64,000 nt of DNA from Rutidosis leptorrhynchoides (lineage: Eukaryota > Streptophyta > Magnoliopsida > Asterales > Asteraceae): the NCBI RefSeq assembly GCF_046630445.1, contig NC_092335.1, positions 633,258,001-633,322,000 of the forward strand, in the 5' to 3' direction. The notes beneath the pieces are model-generated. The model was given only the letters and a program-made list of their open reading frames with translations. It did not search any database and had not been told where the DNA came from. Shown in pieces: positions 38,095 to 50,106 of this stretch (within the stretch, counting starts at the first letter, position 1; each line of letters opens with the position of its first letter). The position numbers and the translations under genes are program-made.

Positions 38095-38943
38095 ATGTCG
38101 GACATGCCACCCATGACCGTTGACTTCGAGAGTGACTCAGATACGTCTGCTACCTCGCCTACTATTGTTGCTGACTCACCGCTACCCTCCGGCTACTCTC
38201 GCGATTCGTCTTCTGGGGATAGTAGACACGCGCCTGACCTAATGGACATCTCAGACAGAGACGAGGATCCCAAAGAGATCCCAGCTCCACCCAGCCCTAG
38301 ACTCCCGGGGCCACAGCATCATTCTGATGATACTGTGATCCCTGAGGGAAACGGGGGCGGTCCCTTCCGTAACGAGCGTGGACATTGGGTCAGACGCACC
38401 GCTGACGGACGAGTCGTGCTGATTACACCTGGCAGATATCGACTCATGACCACCGGCCAGACACTTTCTCCCGCCCGTGATGTACGTGCACTACCTTCAG
38501 ACGATTCAGACGGTTCATCATCCGATGACACCAGTGAGGAGGATTCTGAGGAGGACTTCGAGGAGGAGCCCGTGCAGCCACCCTCTACCCCGCCGAAGAA
38601 GCGGTACCGCTACGATGGTACTGTTATTCCAGGGGTTAATGGAGGTAAGCCGTTCGTGAACGCACGTGGACAGTTGGTTAGGGTCACAGCCCGTAAGCGG
38701 GTTGTGCCGTATCCTGCCAATCCATTTGTGCGTAAGGTCGCTCGCACTGTGCCATCTACTTCTAGTGCTACATCTGCATCATCTGGACCATCTGCACCAC
38801 CGGCGCCATCTGCACCATCTGCACCACCTGCACCGCCTGCCTCACCGGCACCTCCCACCATCGAGGAGCTAACGAGGGAAGTGCATGCCTTACGTGCTCG
38901 GGTAACTGAGCTCGAGGACCAGGTGTCCCACATGATGGACATC
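38095..38943 (+). pseudogene. Leader ORF of element D, cut by LTR F
   Basis: ATG at 38095 directly after TTTTCCTTGTTCAG, which looks like a splice acceptor. 283 codons of element sequence remain; the frame then runs 29 codons into LTR F to a stop at 39028-39030. The product is acidic and Ser/Pro-rich, with two copies of a TVIPxxNGGxPFxNxRGxxVRxTA module (about residues 82-110 and 180-205), an acidic patch between them (EEDSEEDFEEE), an Ala/Pro/Ser linker and a heptad-like coiled-coil end (IEELTREVHALRARVTELED). It is in the same place as the acidic leader ORFs of A and C. Function unknown. Confidence 0.65.
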
Positions 38944-40221
38944 TGTAATGATCTACCAAAATCGCTATTGACGCGGAACGTTATCTACGGTCCCACAGCG
39001 AGGTTTTGCCCTCTATATGATACGTTTTGATAAACATTGCATTCTTTTAAAAAGGTACACCATAAATGAATATCTAAATCCAAGGTTTTCGACATCCGAT
39101 GATCTCTACATATAGACAATCACCGTAAATAATAGTTTACAATAATACATCTGTTGACAATGCAGTCAAAATAAGATACATGGTGATGATTTTGTGAATG
39201 CAAAGTTTTCTCTAATAAATCATGTATGACTCCATGCACATAGCTTAAATAACGTATAAGGAAACAGCGGAAGACTTCTAGGGACCTGAGAATAAACATG
39301 CTAAAAGTGTCAACACAAAGGTTGGTGAGTTCATAGTTTTAATATTGCGCATAATCTGTATATAAAGGTGGACCACAAGATTTCAGTTGTTTCATCCAAA
39401 ACGTTTATCAAAATATTCTACGAAATTGAGCACCCTCGTAACTAAACTTAACGTATATATATAATAAGTACCCCTGTTTTAACATACATGCAACCAACAT
39501 GAACAATACACGCAAACCAACGTGTACTAAACTCAAATAGCATACGTCCGCTTTATAGTTCAGGCTAGGGTCTCTATACCTGGAACGGACGGGGATATCA
39601 AGTCCTATGGATCCATATACAACTATTCGCGCCCACGAGTTCTTATAACCGACAGCTACTAGTTACCAAAGCTAAGGGATTTTCGGTTCAAACTGAGTGT
39701 AGAATTAAGTATGTACTTATGTTCATTGCGTATAAAATAAAGTGCATGTATTCTCAGCCCAAAAATATTTAAAGCGTTTAAAAGGGGATCTATAAACTCA
39801 CCTTACAACTTCAGAAATAAATCATAGAGATGTGACCGAATATCGGAATGCAAGTAACTGTAGACCTCAACCTAGAGAACGTATGTTGGTCAATAAGTGT
39901 CAAATAAGCTAGGTCGGTCCATAGGGTAAGTGTAGTCCTATTGCTCAAGTCCGACTCATAAATTTAGCAAAGTTTAGCGAAAGTCAACAAAAGTCAACGC
40001 AAGTCAAAGTAAGTCAAATGCAAGTCAAACGCAAGTCAAACACAGTCAACATGGTTAACACAAGTCAACAATCTCATAATATTACACAAGTTGGTCAAAT
40101 AGTCAAACATAGGTCAAACTTAAGTTATTCATTTTTACTTAGAAAACCATATTATTTACATATATGTATTTTTTTGGTATTTTGCAGCTGATTTCGGGTC
40201 CCACCAAATTTGATATAATAC
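38944..40221 (-). mobile_element. LTR F, reverse orientation, first part
   Basis: Starts TGTAATGATCTACC, which on the minus strand is an LTR end (GATCATTACA). Minus-strand features match the E/H-type LTR tail: CTCACCAACCTTTGTGTTGACAC and AGCATGTTTATTCTCAGG. It cuts the D leader ORF. The base-37-to-43 flank ACATC (38939-38943) is the expected left target copy; the right copy is outside the window. Element G is inserted at 40221. Whether F is a solo LTR or a full element cannot be told. Confidence 0.75.
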
Positions 40222-40222
40222 T

Positions 40223-40261
40223 GATAACGCTAAAAACGAACACATATTTCATAGCGTTATC
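40223..40261 (+). other. Terminal hairpin of LTR G
   Basis: GATAACGCTA (40223-40232) and TAGCGTTATC (40252-40261) are perfect inverted copies 19 bases apart, starting one base inside the LTR. Conserved in the 3' LTR at 59449-59487. Confidence 0.8.
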
Positions 40262-40692
40262 CTTCCAGAAAGACAAGATTTTAGTTGCAATTGTTCTAAA
40301 TTCAAGTGATATTCGTATAAATAAATAAGTGCGAAGACTGAAGACGAAAATGAAGATTTGAAGACATAAACGACCAAAAAGCTCAAACGTACAAGTTACA
40401 ATCCTAGAGGTTCATTTTATTGATGAGAAACATCTAAAAATAACAAAGGTACAAAACACGGAACGCAAAAGTACAAAATATCTCAGCGTACAAAAAGACG
40501 TTCGAAAATCCGGAACCGGGACTTAAACCAAGAAACAACGTACGACTCAACGGAGCTAAAATTACAAGTCAACAATGCACATGAATATAATATAATATAT
40601 ATATAATTATATAAAATTATATATATTATATTATATATTAAAAAATCAAGTCGACAAACTAGATTACAAAACAATTTGAGCTGGAAATCACT

Positions 40693-40741
40693 GCCATGCG
40701 ATCGCATGGCTTGGAAGAGCATTTGCCATGCGATCGCATGG
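40693..40741 (+). promoter_or_regulatory. Paired CG palindromes upstream of the LTR TATA box
   Basis: GCCATGCGATCGCATGGC (40693-40710, perfect 18-bp palindrome) and CCATGCGATCGCATGG (40726-40741). They end 24 bases before TATAAA at 40765. Same pair in the 3' LTR (59919-59936, 59952-59967). Confidence 0.7.
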
Positions 40742-40764
40742 GCCAAAAAGTGAGGCCAAGTCCC

Positions 40765-40770
40765 TATAAA
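40765..40770 (+). promoter_or_regulatory. TATA box of LTR G
   Basis: TATAAA in CCCTATAAATACC, a standard plant TATA context, about 545 bases into the LTR. Equivalent site in the 3' LTR at 59991-59996. Confidence 0.7.
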
Positions 40771-42132
40771 TACCAAGCCTGCTCGACGAGTTTTTTACAC
40801 AATTTTTTCTTCTTCTTATTCAGTATCACATATACATATATATATATTTTATAATTTTAATTTTAATTTTAATTTTAAGTTTAATAATAAGTGGGTTATT
40901 GTAACGAATGTTTTACGGGTTTTAAAGTCGAAACTCTGTCCGTGTAACACTACGCTATTTTTAATCATTGTAACTTATGTTCAACCTTTTTTAATGTCTC
41001 GTAACTAAGTTATTATTATGCTTATTTGAGCCGAAGTAATCGTGATGTTGGACTAAATATTAAAGACGGGGTTATTGGGCTTTGGACCATAATTAAGGTT
41101 TGAATAAAAGACCGACACTTGTGGCCATGGGACTATGGGCTATTAATGGACTTTATATTAACTAAATTATATTTTGTTAATATAAAGATTTACAATTTGG
41201 CGTCTCTATAAATAACCACATACGCCTAATCGGGTACGGTGGGCGGGATATTTATAGATACTGATAATCGTTCATTTGACCGGGAACGGGGGAATGGATT
41301 AATAGACTATGGACTAATTAAAACAGGGGTGGATTACATTCAAGGGTAATTGGTGTAATTGATAATAAAGTATTAATACCTTGGACTACATACAGTCGAT
41401 AACCTGGTGTAGTTATTAACAAGTATTAATACCTTGTTACAGTTCGAATCCCTAACTAGTTGGAATATTTGACTTCGGGTATAAGGTTAATTTGATGACG
41501 AGCACCTATTATAATTATAACCGATGAACTATTATGGACATAAAACCAAATGGGTATCAAATAATCCAGGCCAAAGAACAATAAACCCAGGGTAATAAAT
41601 TATAATCAAAACGTCAAACATCATGATTACGGAAGTTTAAATAAGCATAATTATTTTATTGCATATCTCATCGTACTTTTATTTACTGTCATTTAATTAC
41701 TCGCAATATTATTTATCGCAATTTTATTTATCGCAACTTTAATTATCGTCATTTACTTTACGCATTAAATTAAGTTAGTTTTAATATATTTTGCATTAGG
41801 TTTTGACTGTGATCTAAGTTTTAAAATCGACAAACCGGTCATTAAACGGTAAAACCCCTCTTTTATAATAATAATAAGATTACTACTTATATATATTTTA
41901 ATATAAAATATAGTACGTTTCCAATCGACCTCCCTGTGGAACGAACCGGACTTACCCAAAGCTAAACTACTCTACGATTAGGTACACTGCCTATAAGTGT
42001 TGTAGCAAGGTTTAAAGTATATCCGTTTTATAAATAAATAAATAACTTGTGTAAATCATATCGTATTTAATAGTATTTTGTAATAAAAATATAACTATTT
42101 CATACTACACCTCGCACACATCAAGTATTTTT

Positions 42133-42150
42133 TGGCGCCGCTGCCGGGGA
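42133..42150 (+). other. Primer binding site of G (tRNA-Asp type)
   Basis: TGGCGCCGCTGCCGGGGA differs at one base from the Athila PBS complementary to tRNA-Asp. Starts nine bases after the LTR end. Confidence 0.85.
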
Positions 42151-43421
42151 GACCGAAAGCGAAACGCTATATTAAAAAAAAAAATTTTAAGCTATTTTTG
42201 TAAAAATATATAAGTTTTAATAAAAATATAAAAAAAAAGTTATAATTTTAAGATAAAGTAATAAAATTGTTTTAATTTTAAGTTTTTAAAAAAATAAGTT
42301 TATTTTTATTTTAAATAATTTATCTACCTATTATTTTATAAAAATAATAAATAAATAAAAAATTAAATAAAACTCAATCGGGCCAGAGCACTGTACCAGC
42401 CCAATATCAGGCCTGGAAAAATCGTCCATGCGGTCGCATGGAAAAACCGAGTAAAGTCATGTGGTCGCATGACAGTGTTTGACAGACCAAACCTAGGACT
42501 AATTAATGCTGTTTAGGGTTTAATTAATATAATTATTAATTAAATTAGTTTAGGGTTTAGTTATTATAATATTTAGTTTTAGTTTTAATTAAATTGATAT
42601 ATTTAAGTTTTAATTAGTTTTTAATTATATAAAAATTAATACTTTTATAAAATAATAATATAAAAATAATATTTTTATAAAAATTGTATTTTTATCATTT
42701 TAGTTAAATTTTGTATTTTTATCGTTTATTCGTAATTATTTTATTTATCGTTCGTAATTAGTTTTAATTTAGTTTTTGCCGTAGTTAACTTTATATTTCT
42801 AGATTTTTAAGTTTTGCCGTAATTCTCCCTTAAGGTCTTTTTCTTAGAACTAGATTTTAAGAGCCTTAGAATTTTACGACATCATTTTGCGCTATTGTAA
42901 GTTTATAGATATTTAGTGCCTATTAAGTAATTGCCGTTTTCCGAATAGAATTGCTTTTAAGTTTTAATACCTTTAGATTTAATACCTTTAGTCGCAACTT
43001 TTAGTTTTAAGTTTTTAGACGCTAAGTTTTTAGACGTAAAATTTTAGTTTCTAAGTTCTAGTTTATTTTTCGACTTCTTATTTTTCGACTTCTTATTTTT
43101 CGACGCTTGTTTATTTTCGACTTCTTATTTTTCGACGCTATTTTTCTTTTTCATTTCTACGCGCTAGTTTTTAGGACATAGATTTCCTTTAAATTTTCGA
43201 CGAAAAATTATTGTAAGTGGTTAAATCAATAGACCCCAATTTTCTGATTCGTAGTAATAGTTGGATTTGTTAGTGGCTGAGTTGTGGATTTTCCGATTTA
43301 AAGGATCCTGGCTCCCTGCTACATCTATTGACTATTCAAAGCGTGGGCAAAATCAGAAAAGTCTATTAATTTGATAACTTAAATAATTTTTACATTTATA
43401 ACTAATAGGTTACGTAAGTGA
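42151..43421 (+). other. Leader of element G
   Basis: About 1.27 kb, very AT-rich, without a convincing ORF. Holds two more palindrome relatives (42426-42441 CCATGCGGTCGCATGG; 42456-42473), a tandem run of TATTTTTCGACTTCT units at 43066-43145, and a GTAAGT at 43414-43419 just before the gag ATG. Confidence 0.7.
43414..43419 (+). promoter_or_regulatory. Candidate 5' splice site at the gag start of G
   Basis: GTAAGT, the consensus donor, two bases before the ATG at 43422. A donor here would let the leader be joined to downstream genes while skipping gag-pol, as reported for env-type RNAs of some plant gypsy elements. Not proven. Confidence 0.4.
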
Positions 43422-43619
43422 ATGCACCGAGCGAAACGTTCACCACCTTTTGTACGTTCACCACCTGTAACTCGATCAAGACATCTAGCCAATATTGTCG
43501 CCGTTGATTTTTCTTTAGAATCGTCATCTAGTCAAACAAGTACTCCAACTCAAATTTCTGATAATCCAATTTTTGAACCCAATTTCACAATTGAGAATCC
43601 GGAGGATATCCAAGGATAA
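43422..43619 (+). pseudogene. N-terminal part of G gag, cut off by a stop
   Basis: ATG at 43422, 65 codons (Ser/Pro/Arg-rich), ending at TAA 43617-43619. The next 40 codons up to 43740 are open in the same frame and read into gag, so this is the original gag start with one nonsense change. The acidic/Pro stretch after the stop ([17 protein letters not shown]) is similar in style. Confidence 0.75.
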
Positions 43620-43739
43620 TTCGAAGGTCCTGAACCACTAATCATTCTTCCTGAACCACAAATTACTCATCCAGAGATTATCGAGGAAGAAACCATTAAA
43701 TCAGAATCTTCTAGTGATTCAGATTCAACAAATTTAATT

Positions 43740-46700
43740 ATGGAAATAACAGAACCTCAAAGTATGGAAGACCGAATGAGAGCCACACGTACGGGCCAAG
43801 GTCATGCCATTAATCAACCAGATGTTAGAACACAAGATTTTGAAATCAAAGGACAAATCCTACACATGATCACCAATCAATGCCAATTTAGTGGTACAGC
43901 AAAAGAAGATCCAAACGAACATCTTCGAACTTTTAATAGAATCTGTAATCTATTTAAAATTCGAGAAATCGAAGATGAAACGATCTATCTTATGTTGTTT
44001 CCCTGGACTTTAAAGGGGGAAGCTAAAGATTGGTTAGAATCGTTACCTGAAGGAGCGATTGATTCATGGGATATTTTAGTTGAAAAATTTCTTCAAAGAT
44101 TCTTTCCGGCATCTAAAGCCGTGAGACTTCAAGGAGAAATTGCCACGTTCATGCAAAAGCTAAATGAAACGCTATATGAGGCATGGACAAGATTCGGAAA
44201 AATGTTAAGAGGATGTCCTCAACATGGTTTAGACACTTTTCAAATAGTTCAGATATTCTATAAAGGCGTCGACATCGCTACAAGAAAAGACATCGACACA
44301 GCCGCTGGTGGTTCCATTATGAAGAAAACCGCAACCGAAGCTCACAAAATTATTGATAACACAGCCTCCCACTCACATGAGTGGCACCAGAAAAAAGATA
44401 TTTTTCATTCATCTAAAGCGGCTAGAGCCGACTCTAGCCATGACTTTGATTCCATTTCCGCAAAGTTAGATTCTTTCGAAAGAAAAATGGAAAAGATGAC
44501 TAAAGATATTCACACGATACGAATTAGCTGTGAGCAGTGTGGAGGACCACATTTGACAAAAGATTGTCTCAGTATTGAACAAACGATGGAACAAAGAGAA
44601 AATGTTTCCAACATGAACCAAAGGCCGGGAAATAATTATCAAAATAATTATCAACCGCCAAGGCCAAACTTCAATCGAAATCAAAACTTTCCTTACAATC
44701 AAAATACTCAACATAACAACCAACAAGGTCCTAGCAATCAACAAGTATCTAACAATACTTACAATCAGCAAAGACCTGGTTTCTTTAATAAACCATCACA
44801 AACCGATGAGAAAAAGATAAACTTGGACGAAATGATGGTAAAGCTAATGGAATCTCAAACACAACTTATGACATCTCAAAAACAAACTAATGAACAAAAT
44901 GCTCAATCATTTAGAAATCAACAAGCTTCAATCCAAAATCTAGAACAAGAAGTGAGTAACCTAGCAAGGTTAATAGGTGAAAGAAAATCGGGGAGTCTAC
45001 CTAGTAATACAAATGCTAACCCCCGAAATGAAACAGCTAAAGCCATTACCACAAGAAGTGGTATGACACTTAATCCACCTGAAATACCTGTAAGTTCCGA
45101 TAACTCTATTCCTATTTCCGAGGCATCACAGCCTGAGCAAGAAAAGGAACAAGAGCCGGTAGTTGAAAAGGTTAATGAAGATAACACAGTTAAGGCAAAG
45201 CCTTATGTTAAACCATACCAACCACCACTTCCCTACCCGAGTAAAATGAGAAAAGAAAGACTTGAAGCCGAGCAATCCAAATTCTTGGATATGTTTAAAC
45301 AAATAAATATCAATCTTCCTTTCATTGATGTGATTTCAGGAATGCCAAGATATGCTAAATTTCTAAAAGATCTAATCACAAATAGGAGAAAAATGGAAGA
45401 ACTCTCGGCTGTCACAATGAATGCTAATTGTTCTGCAGTGCTGTTGAATAAGATACCAGAAAAACTCTCTGATCCAGGAAGTTTCACAATTCCATGTTTT
45501 CTGGGTAGTCTTAATTCAATAGAAGCATTGGCAGACTTAGGTGCTAGTATAAATTTAATGCCGTATTCATTATACGCTAAACTAGACCTTGGAGATTTAA
45601 AACCAACACGAATAAGCATACAACTAGCCGATCGATCAATAAAATATCCTAGAGGGATAATGGAGAATATGCTAGTTAAAGTTGGTACGTTAGTATTTCC
45701 AGTAGACTTTGTTATTCTGGATATGGAAGAAGATTCTAGAGTTCCTCTTATATTAGGAAGACCATTCTTAAACACGGCTAAAGCAATAATAGACGTGTTC
45801 AATAAGAAACTTACCCTAAGTATAGAGGACGAAAGTGTAACATTTTCTGTTGAAAAAGCCATGAAACAATCTCAATCTGCGGATGATTCATGTTATTATG
45901 TTCAAACCATAGATTCACATACAGAATTGATGCAAGAATTTCCAGAATTACAAGGAACAGGAGAATGTTCTTTAGGAGAAGGAACAGAACCAATTAATGA
46001 AGCTGAAATGTTAGCTACACTCGTAACTAATGGGTACGAGCCAACAAGTGAAGAACTTAAGGAGCTAAAAGAGGAAGACAGATATCGATACAAATCATCG
46101 ATAGAAGAACCACCGACATTAGAGTTAAAGCCACTTCCAACCCATTTGGAATACGCTTATTTACATGGTGAATCTGAATTACCTGTAATAATCTCGTCTT
46201 CTCTTACGGAAAATGAAAAATCTCAACTCATTTCTGTGCTAAAAGCTCATAAACCAGCTATTGCATGGAAGATTCATGACATTAAAGGTATAAGTCCTTC
46301 GTATTGCACACATAAAATCCTTATGGAAGAAAATCATAAAACATATGTGCAACGCCAACGAAGACTAAATCCAAATATGCAAGATGTTGTTAAGAAAGAA
46401 ATCATTAAACTGCTCGATGCAGGTTTAATTTATCCAATCTCTGATAGTCCATGGGTAAGCCCAGTTCAATGCGTACCTAAGAAAGGTGGCATAACTGTCA
46501 TCACAAATGATAAAGATGAGCTTATTCCTACTAGGACTGTAACAGGATGGCGTGTTTGTATTGATTATAGAAAATTAAATGACGCCACCAGAAAAGATCA
46601 CTTTCCCTTACCTTTCATTGATCAAATGTTGGAAAGGTTAGCCGAAAATAGTTACTATTGTTTTCTTGACGGTTTCTCCGGATACTTTCAAATTCCAATC

Positions 46701-49700
46701 GCACCCGAGGACCAAGAAAAAACCACCTTCACATGCCCTTATGGTACTTTTGCTTACAAACGCATGCCATTTGGACTTTGCAACGCCCCTGCAACCTTTC
46801 AAAGGTGCATGATGGCGATTTTTCACGACATGATAGAAGAATGCATGGAAGTTTTCATGGATGACTTTTCAGTCTTCGGTGATACTTTTGAAACATGTCT
46901 AATTAATCTTGAACGAATGCTCATTAGATGCGAAAAATCAAATCTAGTACTTAATTGGGAGAAATGCCATTTCATGGTTAATGAAGGCATCGTTCTTGGA
47001 CATAAGATTTCAAGTGAAGGAATTGAAGTGGATAAAGCTAAAGTAGATGTAATTGCTAAACTTCCACATCCCACCAATGTTAGAGGAGTTAGGAGTTTCC
47101 TAGGGCATGCCGGTTTTTACCGACGTTTTATAAAAGACTTTTCTAAAATTGCCACTCCTATGAACAAACTCCTAGAAAAGGATGCTCCATTCATCTTTTC
47201 AGATGAATGTATCAAATCTTTTAATATACTTAAAGAAAAACTCACTAATGCGCCGATCATGATAACTCCAAATTGGAAGTTACCTATTGAACTCATGTGC
47301 GATGCAAGTGATTTTACAATGGGAGCCGTTTTAGGTCAAAGAATAGAAAAAAGATTTCAACCTATTTATTACGCCAGTAAGACGTTACAAGGAGCACAAA
47401 CGAATTACACAACTACTGAAAAAGAACTCCTTGCTATTGTCTTTGCTTTTGACAAATTTCGTTCATATCTCGTTCTAGCCAAAACGGTGGTCTATACAGA
47501 TCATTCTGCCCTTAAATATTTATTCTCAAAACAAGATGCCAAACCACGATTAATCCGTTGGATCTTACTTTTACAAGAATTCGATATTGAAATCCGAGAT
47601 AAAAAGGGAGCAGAAAATCTCGCCGCTGATCATCTTTCTCGTCTTGAAAATCCTGAATTAGAAGTTCTAAATGAATCGACCATACAAGATAACTTTCCGG
47701 ATGAATATCTATTGAAGATAGATTATAATGAAATACCATGGTTTGCAGACTTTGCAAACTATTTAGTATGTGGATTCCTTGAAAAAGGGTTGTCGTACCA
47801 AAAACGAAAGAAATTCTTTAGTGATATAAAACACTATTTCTGGGAAGATCCACATTTATTTAAAAGATGTCCCGATGGAATAATACGCCGATGCGTATTT
47901 GGGGACGAAGCTAGTCAAATCTTAAACCATTGTCACACAGGACCAACAGGAGGGCATTATGGGCCTCAACTCACAGCAAGAAAAGTTTACGATGCTGGAT
48001 TCTATTGGCCTTCAATTTTCAAAGATGCACACCTCCTTTGTAAATCCTGTAATGCTTGTCAAAGGACCGGAAAAATAAGTCAACGTGATGAAATGCCACA
48101 AAATGTCATTCAAGTATGTGAAGTTTTTGACATTTGGGGTATTGACTTTATGGGTCCATTTCCAAAATCTCATAATAATCTCTACATTCTCGTTGCCGTT
48201 GATTATGTATCTAAATGGGCGGAAGCACAAGCTCTCCCAACTAACGATGCACGAGTTGTAGTCAACTTCTTAAAACGTCTTTTTGCAAGGTTCGGAACAC
48301 CGAAAGCTTTAATAAGTGATCGGGGTACTCATTTCTGTAACAATCAACTTGAAAAAGTTCTCAAAAGATATGGAGTAACTCATAAAATCTCCACTGCTTA
48401 CCATCCACAAACAAGTGGACAAGTTGAAAATACCAACCGAGCATTAAAACGAATTCTAGAAAAAACCGTAGGATCAAATCTGAAGGAATGGTCCTTGAAA
48501 TTAGAGGATGCACTCTGGGCTTTTAGAACAGCCTACAAAACTCCAATTGGTACCACACCTTTTAAACTTGTTTATGGAAAAGCATGTCACCTTCCAGTAG
48601 AAATTGAACACAAAGCATTTTGGGCTTTGAAGACATGTAATCTGGATTTGTATGAAGCTGGTCGTCTACGGTTAAGTCAATTAAACGAATTAGAAGAGTT
48701 AAGACAAGATGCTTATGAAAATTCGTTAATCTATAAAGAAAGAACGAAGAAATGGCATGATAAAAGAATCAGGAATTCAAAAGAATTTAAGGAAGGAGAC
48801 CGAGTTCTTCTTTTCAATTCAAGATTCAAGCTATTTCCTGGAAAATTAAAATCAAGATGGTCTGGACCATTCATAGTCAAAAGAGTTTTCCCGTACGGAA
48901 CAGTAGAGTTAATAAATTTAGATGGGATTGAATTTAAAGTTAATGGTCACAGAGTTAAACATTACATAAATGGTCCGATAGAATTTGAAAATGATTTCAA
49001 TTTCAATTTCAAAGCAAACCCTCAGAATGAAAAAATAAATATGCTTTCAACAAGATCTGAAAAACCAATATTGGAAGATAAGGAGATTTCAAATTTAAGT
49101 GATGAAGAAGAAATATTATATAAACCTCCCATTCCAAGAAAAGAGCACCCGAAAAAGATTGAAAAACCAACTCCACCGCCTAAATTAGGAGACCCGGGTG
49201 AATTTATCATTTCTTGTTTGCTTAGTGATTGTGCTATTTATAATGTGTTAGCAGATTTAGGAGCAAGTGCGAATGTTATGCCTCTATCCTTACACAAAAG
49301 ATTAGGTGTGGGTAATTTAAAACCAACCAGCATAAGTGTTCGATTATTTGACCAAACCATTAAACACCCAGTTGGAATAGCCAACAATTTACCCGTTCAA
49401 GTGGAAAATTTGACATTTATTGCTGATTTCATAGTTATCAATATGGAGGAAGACCTTAATATTCCTCTAATTTTAGGTCGCCCATTTTTAGCGTCCACTG
49501 GGGCGTTAATTGATGTAAAAAAGGGTAAAATGACACTTACTGATGGTGACAAATCGGTCACTCTTGTGAATCGAAAGTATAAATCTCCACCAACCAAAAC
49601 CGTTGAACCAATAACTCCAACGGTAGTGCTTAGTAATAAAACGCCTAAGTGTGGGGAAGATGAAGTAACACCTAATGATGGCCTGATAACAAAGAACCCC

Positions 49701-49955
49701 ATTATTGATACGAAATTAAATGACCCAGTTTTTGACAGATCAATGAAGAAACTTTTTAAAAGGGTTATAGATGCTAGAATTAAGGGGAACTTTAAGTTAT
49801 ATAACCGGTTATTATCCAATCTGTCGCCTAAAGAAAAGGCAAAACTAGTTGAACTTGTGGATATTACACATGAAACCAGCCAATGGATTATAACAAATAT
49901 GCAAGTTGTTGATGGACCAAAAACACCACAGCTAACTAAGTGTGGAGAGAATTAA
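43740..49955 (+). CDS. gag-pol: Gag-pol of Athila-type element G, with a second protease domain
   Basis: 2071 aa from the ATG at 43740; the original start is probably 43422. Gag core about residues 45-165; knuckle [13 protein letters not shown] (264-276, one residue short of CCHC spacing); Asn/Gln-rich linker; coiled-coil stretch about 375-415; retropepsin with ADLGAS (Asp 599) and ILGRPFL; RT with FMDD (1039-1042); RNase H with CDAS (Asp 1188); integrase with HHCC about 1395-1450 and D1469, D1527, E1563. After integrase, residues about 1815-1945 are a second retropepsin: ADLGAS (Asp 1839) and ILGRPFL, clearly homologous to the first. A helical tail of about 125 residues ends the protein. Athila order is normally gag-PR-RT-RH-IN, so the second domain is extra. 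Confidence 0.9.
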   Translation: MEITEPQSMEDRMRATRTGQGHAINQPDVRTQDFEIKGQILHMITNQCQFSGTAKEDPNEHLRTFNRICNLFKIREIEDETIYLMLFPWTLKGEAKDWLESLPEGAIDSWDILVEKFLQRFFPASKAVRLQGEIATFMQKLNETLYEAWTRFGKMLRGCPQHGLDTFQIVQIFYKGVDIATRKDIDTAAGGSIMKKTATEAHKIIDNTASHSHEWHQKKDIFHSSKAARADSSHDFDSISAKLDSFERKMEKMTKDIHTIRISCEQCGGPHLTKDCLSIEQTMEQRENVSNMNQRPGNNYQNNYQPPRPNFNRNQNFPYNQNTQHNNQQGPSNQQVSNNTYNQQRPGFFNKPSQTDEKKINLDEMMVKLMESQTQLMTSQKQTNEQNAQSFRNQQASIQNLEQEVSNLARLIGERKSGSLPSNTNANPRNETAKAITTRSGMTLNPPEIPVSSDNSIPISEASQPEQEKEQEPVVEKVNEDNTVKAKPYVKPYQPPLPYPSKMRKERLEAEQSKFLDMFKQININLPFIDVISGMPRYAKFLKDLITNRRKMEELSAVTMNANCSAVLLNKIPEKLSDPGSFTIPCFLGSLNSIEALADLGASINLMPYSLYAKLDLGDLKPTRISIQLADRSIKYPRGIMENMLVKVGTLVFPVDFVILDMEEDSRVPLILGRPFLNTAKAIIDVFNKKLTLSIEDESVTFSVEKAMKQSQSADDSCYYVQTIDSHTELMQEFPELQGTGECSLGEGTEPINEAEMLATLVTNGYEPTSEELKELKEEDRYRYKSSIEEPPTLELKPLPTHLEYAYLHGESELPVIISSSLTENEKSQLISVLKAHKPAIAWKIHDIKGISPSYCTHKILMEENHKTYVQRQRRLNPNMQDVVKKEIIKLLDAGLIYPISDSPWVSPVQCVPKKGGITVITNDKDELIPTRTVTGWRVCIDYRKLNDATRKDHFPLPFIDQMLERLAENSYYCFLDGFSGYFQIPIAPEDQEKTTFTCPYGTFAYKRMPFGLCNAPATFQRCMMAIFHDMIEECMEVFMDDFSVFGDTFETCLINLERMLIRCEKSNLVLNWEKCHFMVNEGIVLGHKISSEGIEVDKAKVDVIAKLPHPTNVRGVRSFLGHAGFYRRFIKDFSKIATPMNKLLEKDAPFIFSDECIKSFNILKEKLTNAPIMITPNWKLPIELMCDASDFTMGAVLGQRIEKRFQPIYYASKTLQGAQTNYTTTEKELLAIVFAFDKFRSYLVLAKTVVYTDHSALKYLFSKQDAKPRLIRWILLLQEFDIEIRDKKGAENLAADHLSRLENPELEVLNESTIQDNFPDEYLLKIDYNEIPWFADFANYLVCGFLEKGLSYQKRKKFFSDIKHYFWEDPHLFKRCPDGIIRRCVFGDEASQILNHCHTGPTGGHYGPQLTARKVYDAGFYWPSIFKDAHLLCKSCNACQRTGKISQRDEMPQNVIQVCEVFDIWGIDFMGPFPKSHNNLYILVAVDYVSKWAEAQALPTNDARVVVNFLKRLFARFGTPKALISDRGTHFCNNQLEKVLKRYGVTHKISTAYHPQTSGQVENTNRALKRILEKTVGSNLKEWSLKLEDALWAFRTAYKTPIGTTPFKLVYGKACHLPVEIEHKAFWALKTCNLDLYEAGRLRLSQLNELEELRQDAYENSLIYKERTKKWHDKRIRNSKEFKEGDRVLLFNSRFKLFPGKLKSRWSGPFIVKRVFPYGTVELINLDGIEFKVNGHRVKHYINGPIEFENDFNFNFKANPQNEKINMLSTRSEKPILEDKEISNLSDEEEILYKPPIPRKEHPKKIEKPTPPPKLGDPGEFIISCLLSDCAIYNVLADLGASANVMPLSLHKRLGVGNLKPTSISVRLFDQTIKHPVGIANNLPVQVENLTFIADFIVINMEEDLNIPLILGRPFLASTGALIDVKKGKMTLTDGDKSVTLVNRKYKSPPTKTVEPITPTVVLSNKTPKCGEDEVTPNDGLITKNPIIDTKLNDPVFDRSMKKLFKRVIDARIKGNFKLYNRLLSNLSPKEKAKLVELVDITHETSQWIITNMQVVDGPKTPQLTKCGEN

Positions 49956-50106
49956 ATGTTTTAAGGGTTATAATGCTGTCTAGAGTTAGATGTTCTGTTT
50001 TCGTGTAGTTTCCGAGAATGGAATCCGAATGGTCTTTCCCTAGCAGACCCTAAAGAACTAGTCTTCTCCCCCCATTCTGAATTTTTTGTTTTATAGGTTT
50101 TACAAG

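Larger units (their letters stand above)
37701..38943 (+). mobile_element. Element D internal region (5' part)
   Basis: Begins right after the B/D LTR with the PBS, then a leader of about 380 bases and a leader ORF, cut at 38943 by insertion F. No gag-pol of D is in the window. The same LTR thus has an internal region on both sides (B left, D right). Confidence 0.8.
40222..42123 (+). repeat. 5' LTR of element G
   Basis: 1902 bp. Has a perfect 10-bp inverted repeat at its start, paired CG palindromes at 40693-40741, a TATA box (TATAAA, 40765-40770) and a short TTATCGCAATTTTATT repeat near 41700, with one unit fewer than in the 3' LTR. Confidence 0.95.

Noticed and set aside
38319-38942. Several Ser/Pro/Gly-rich frames on both strands over the D leader ORF
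   Set aside because: GC-rich shadows of the real frame, which has an internal protein repeat and coiled-coil heptads.
40483-40776. 97-codon minus-strand frame in LTR G, also at 59709-60002
   Set aside because: Present twice only because the LTR is present twice; it overlaps the promoter region and shows no domain.
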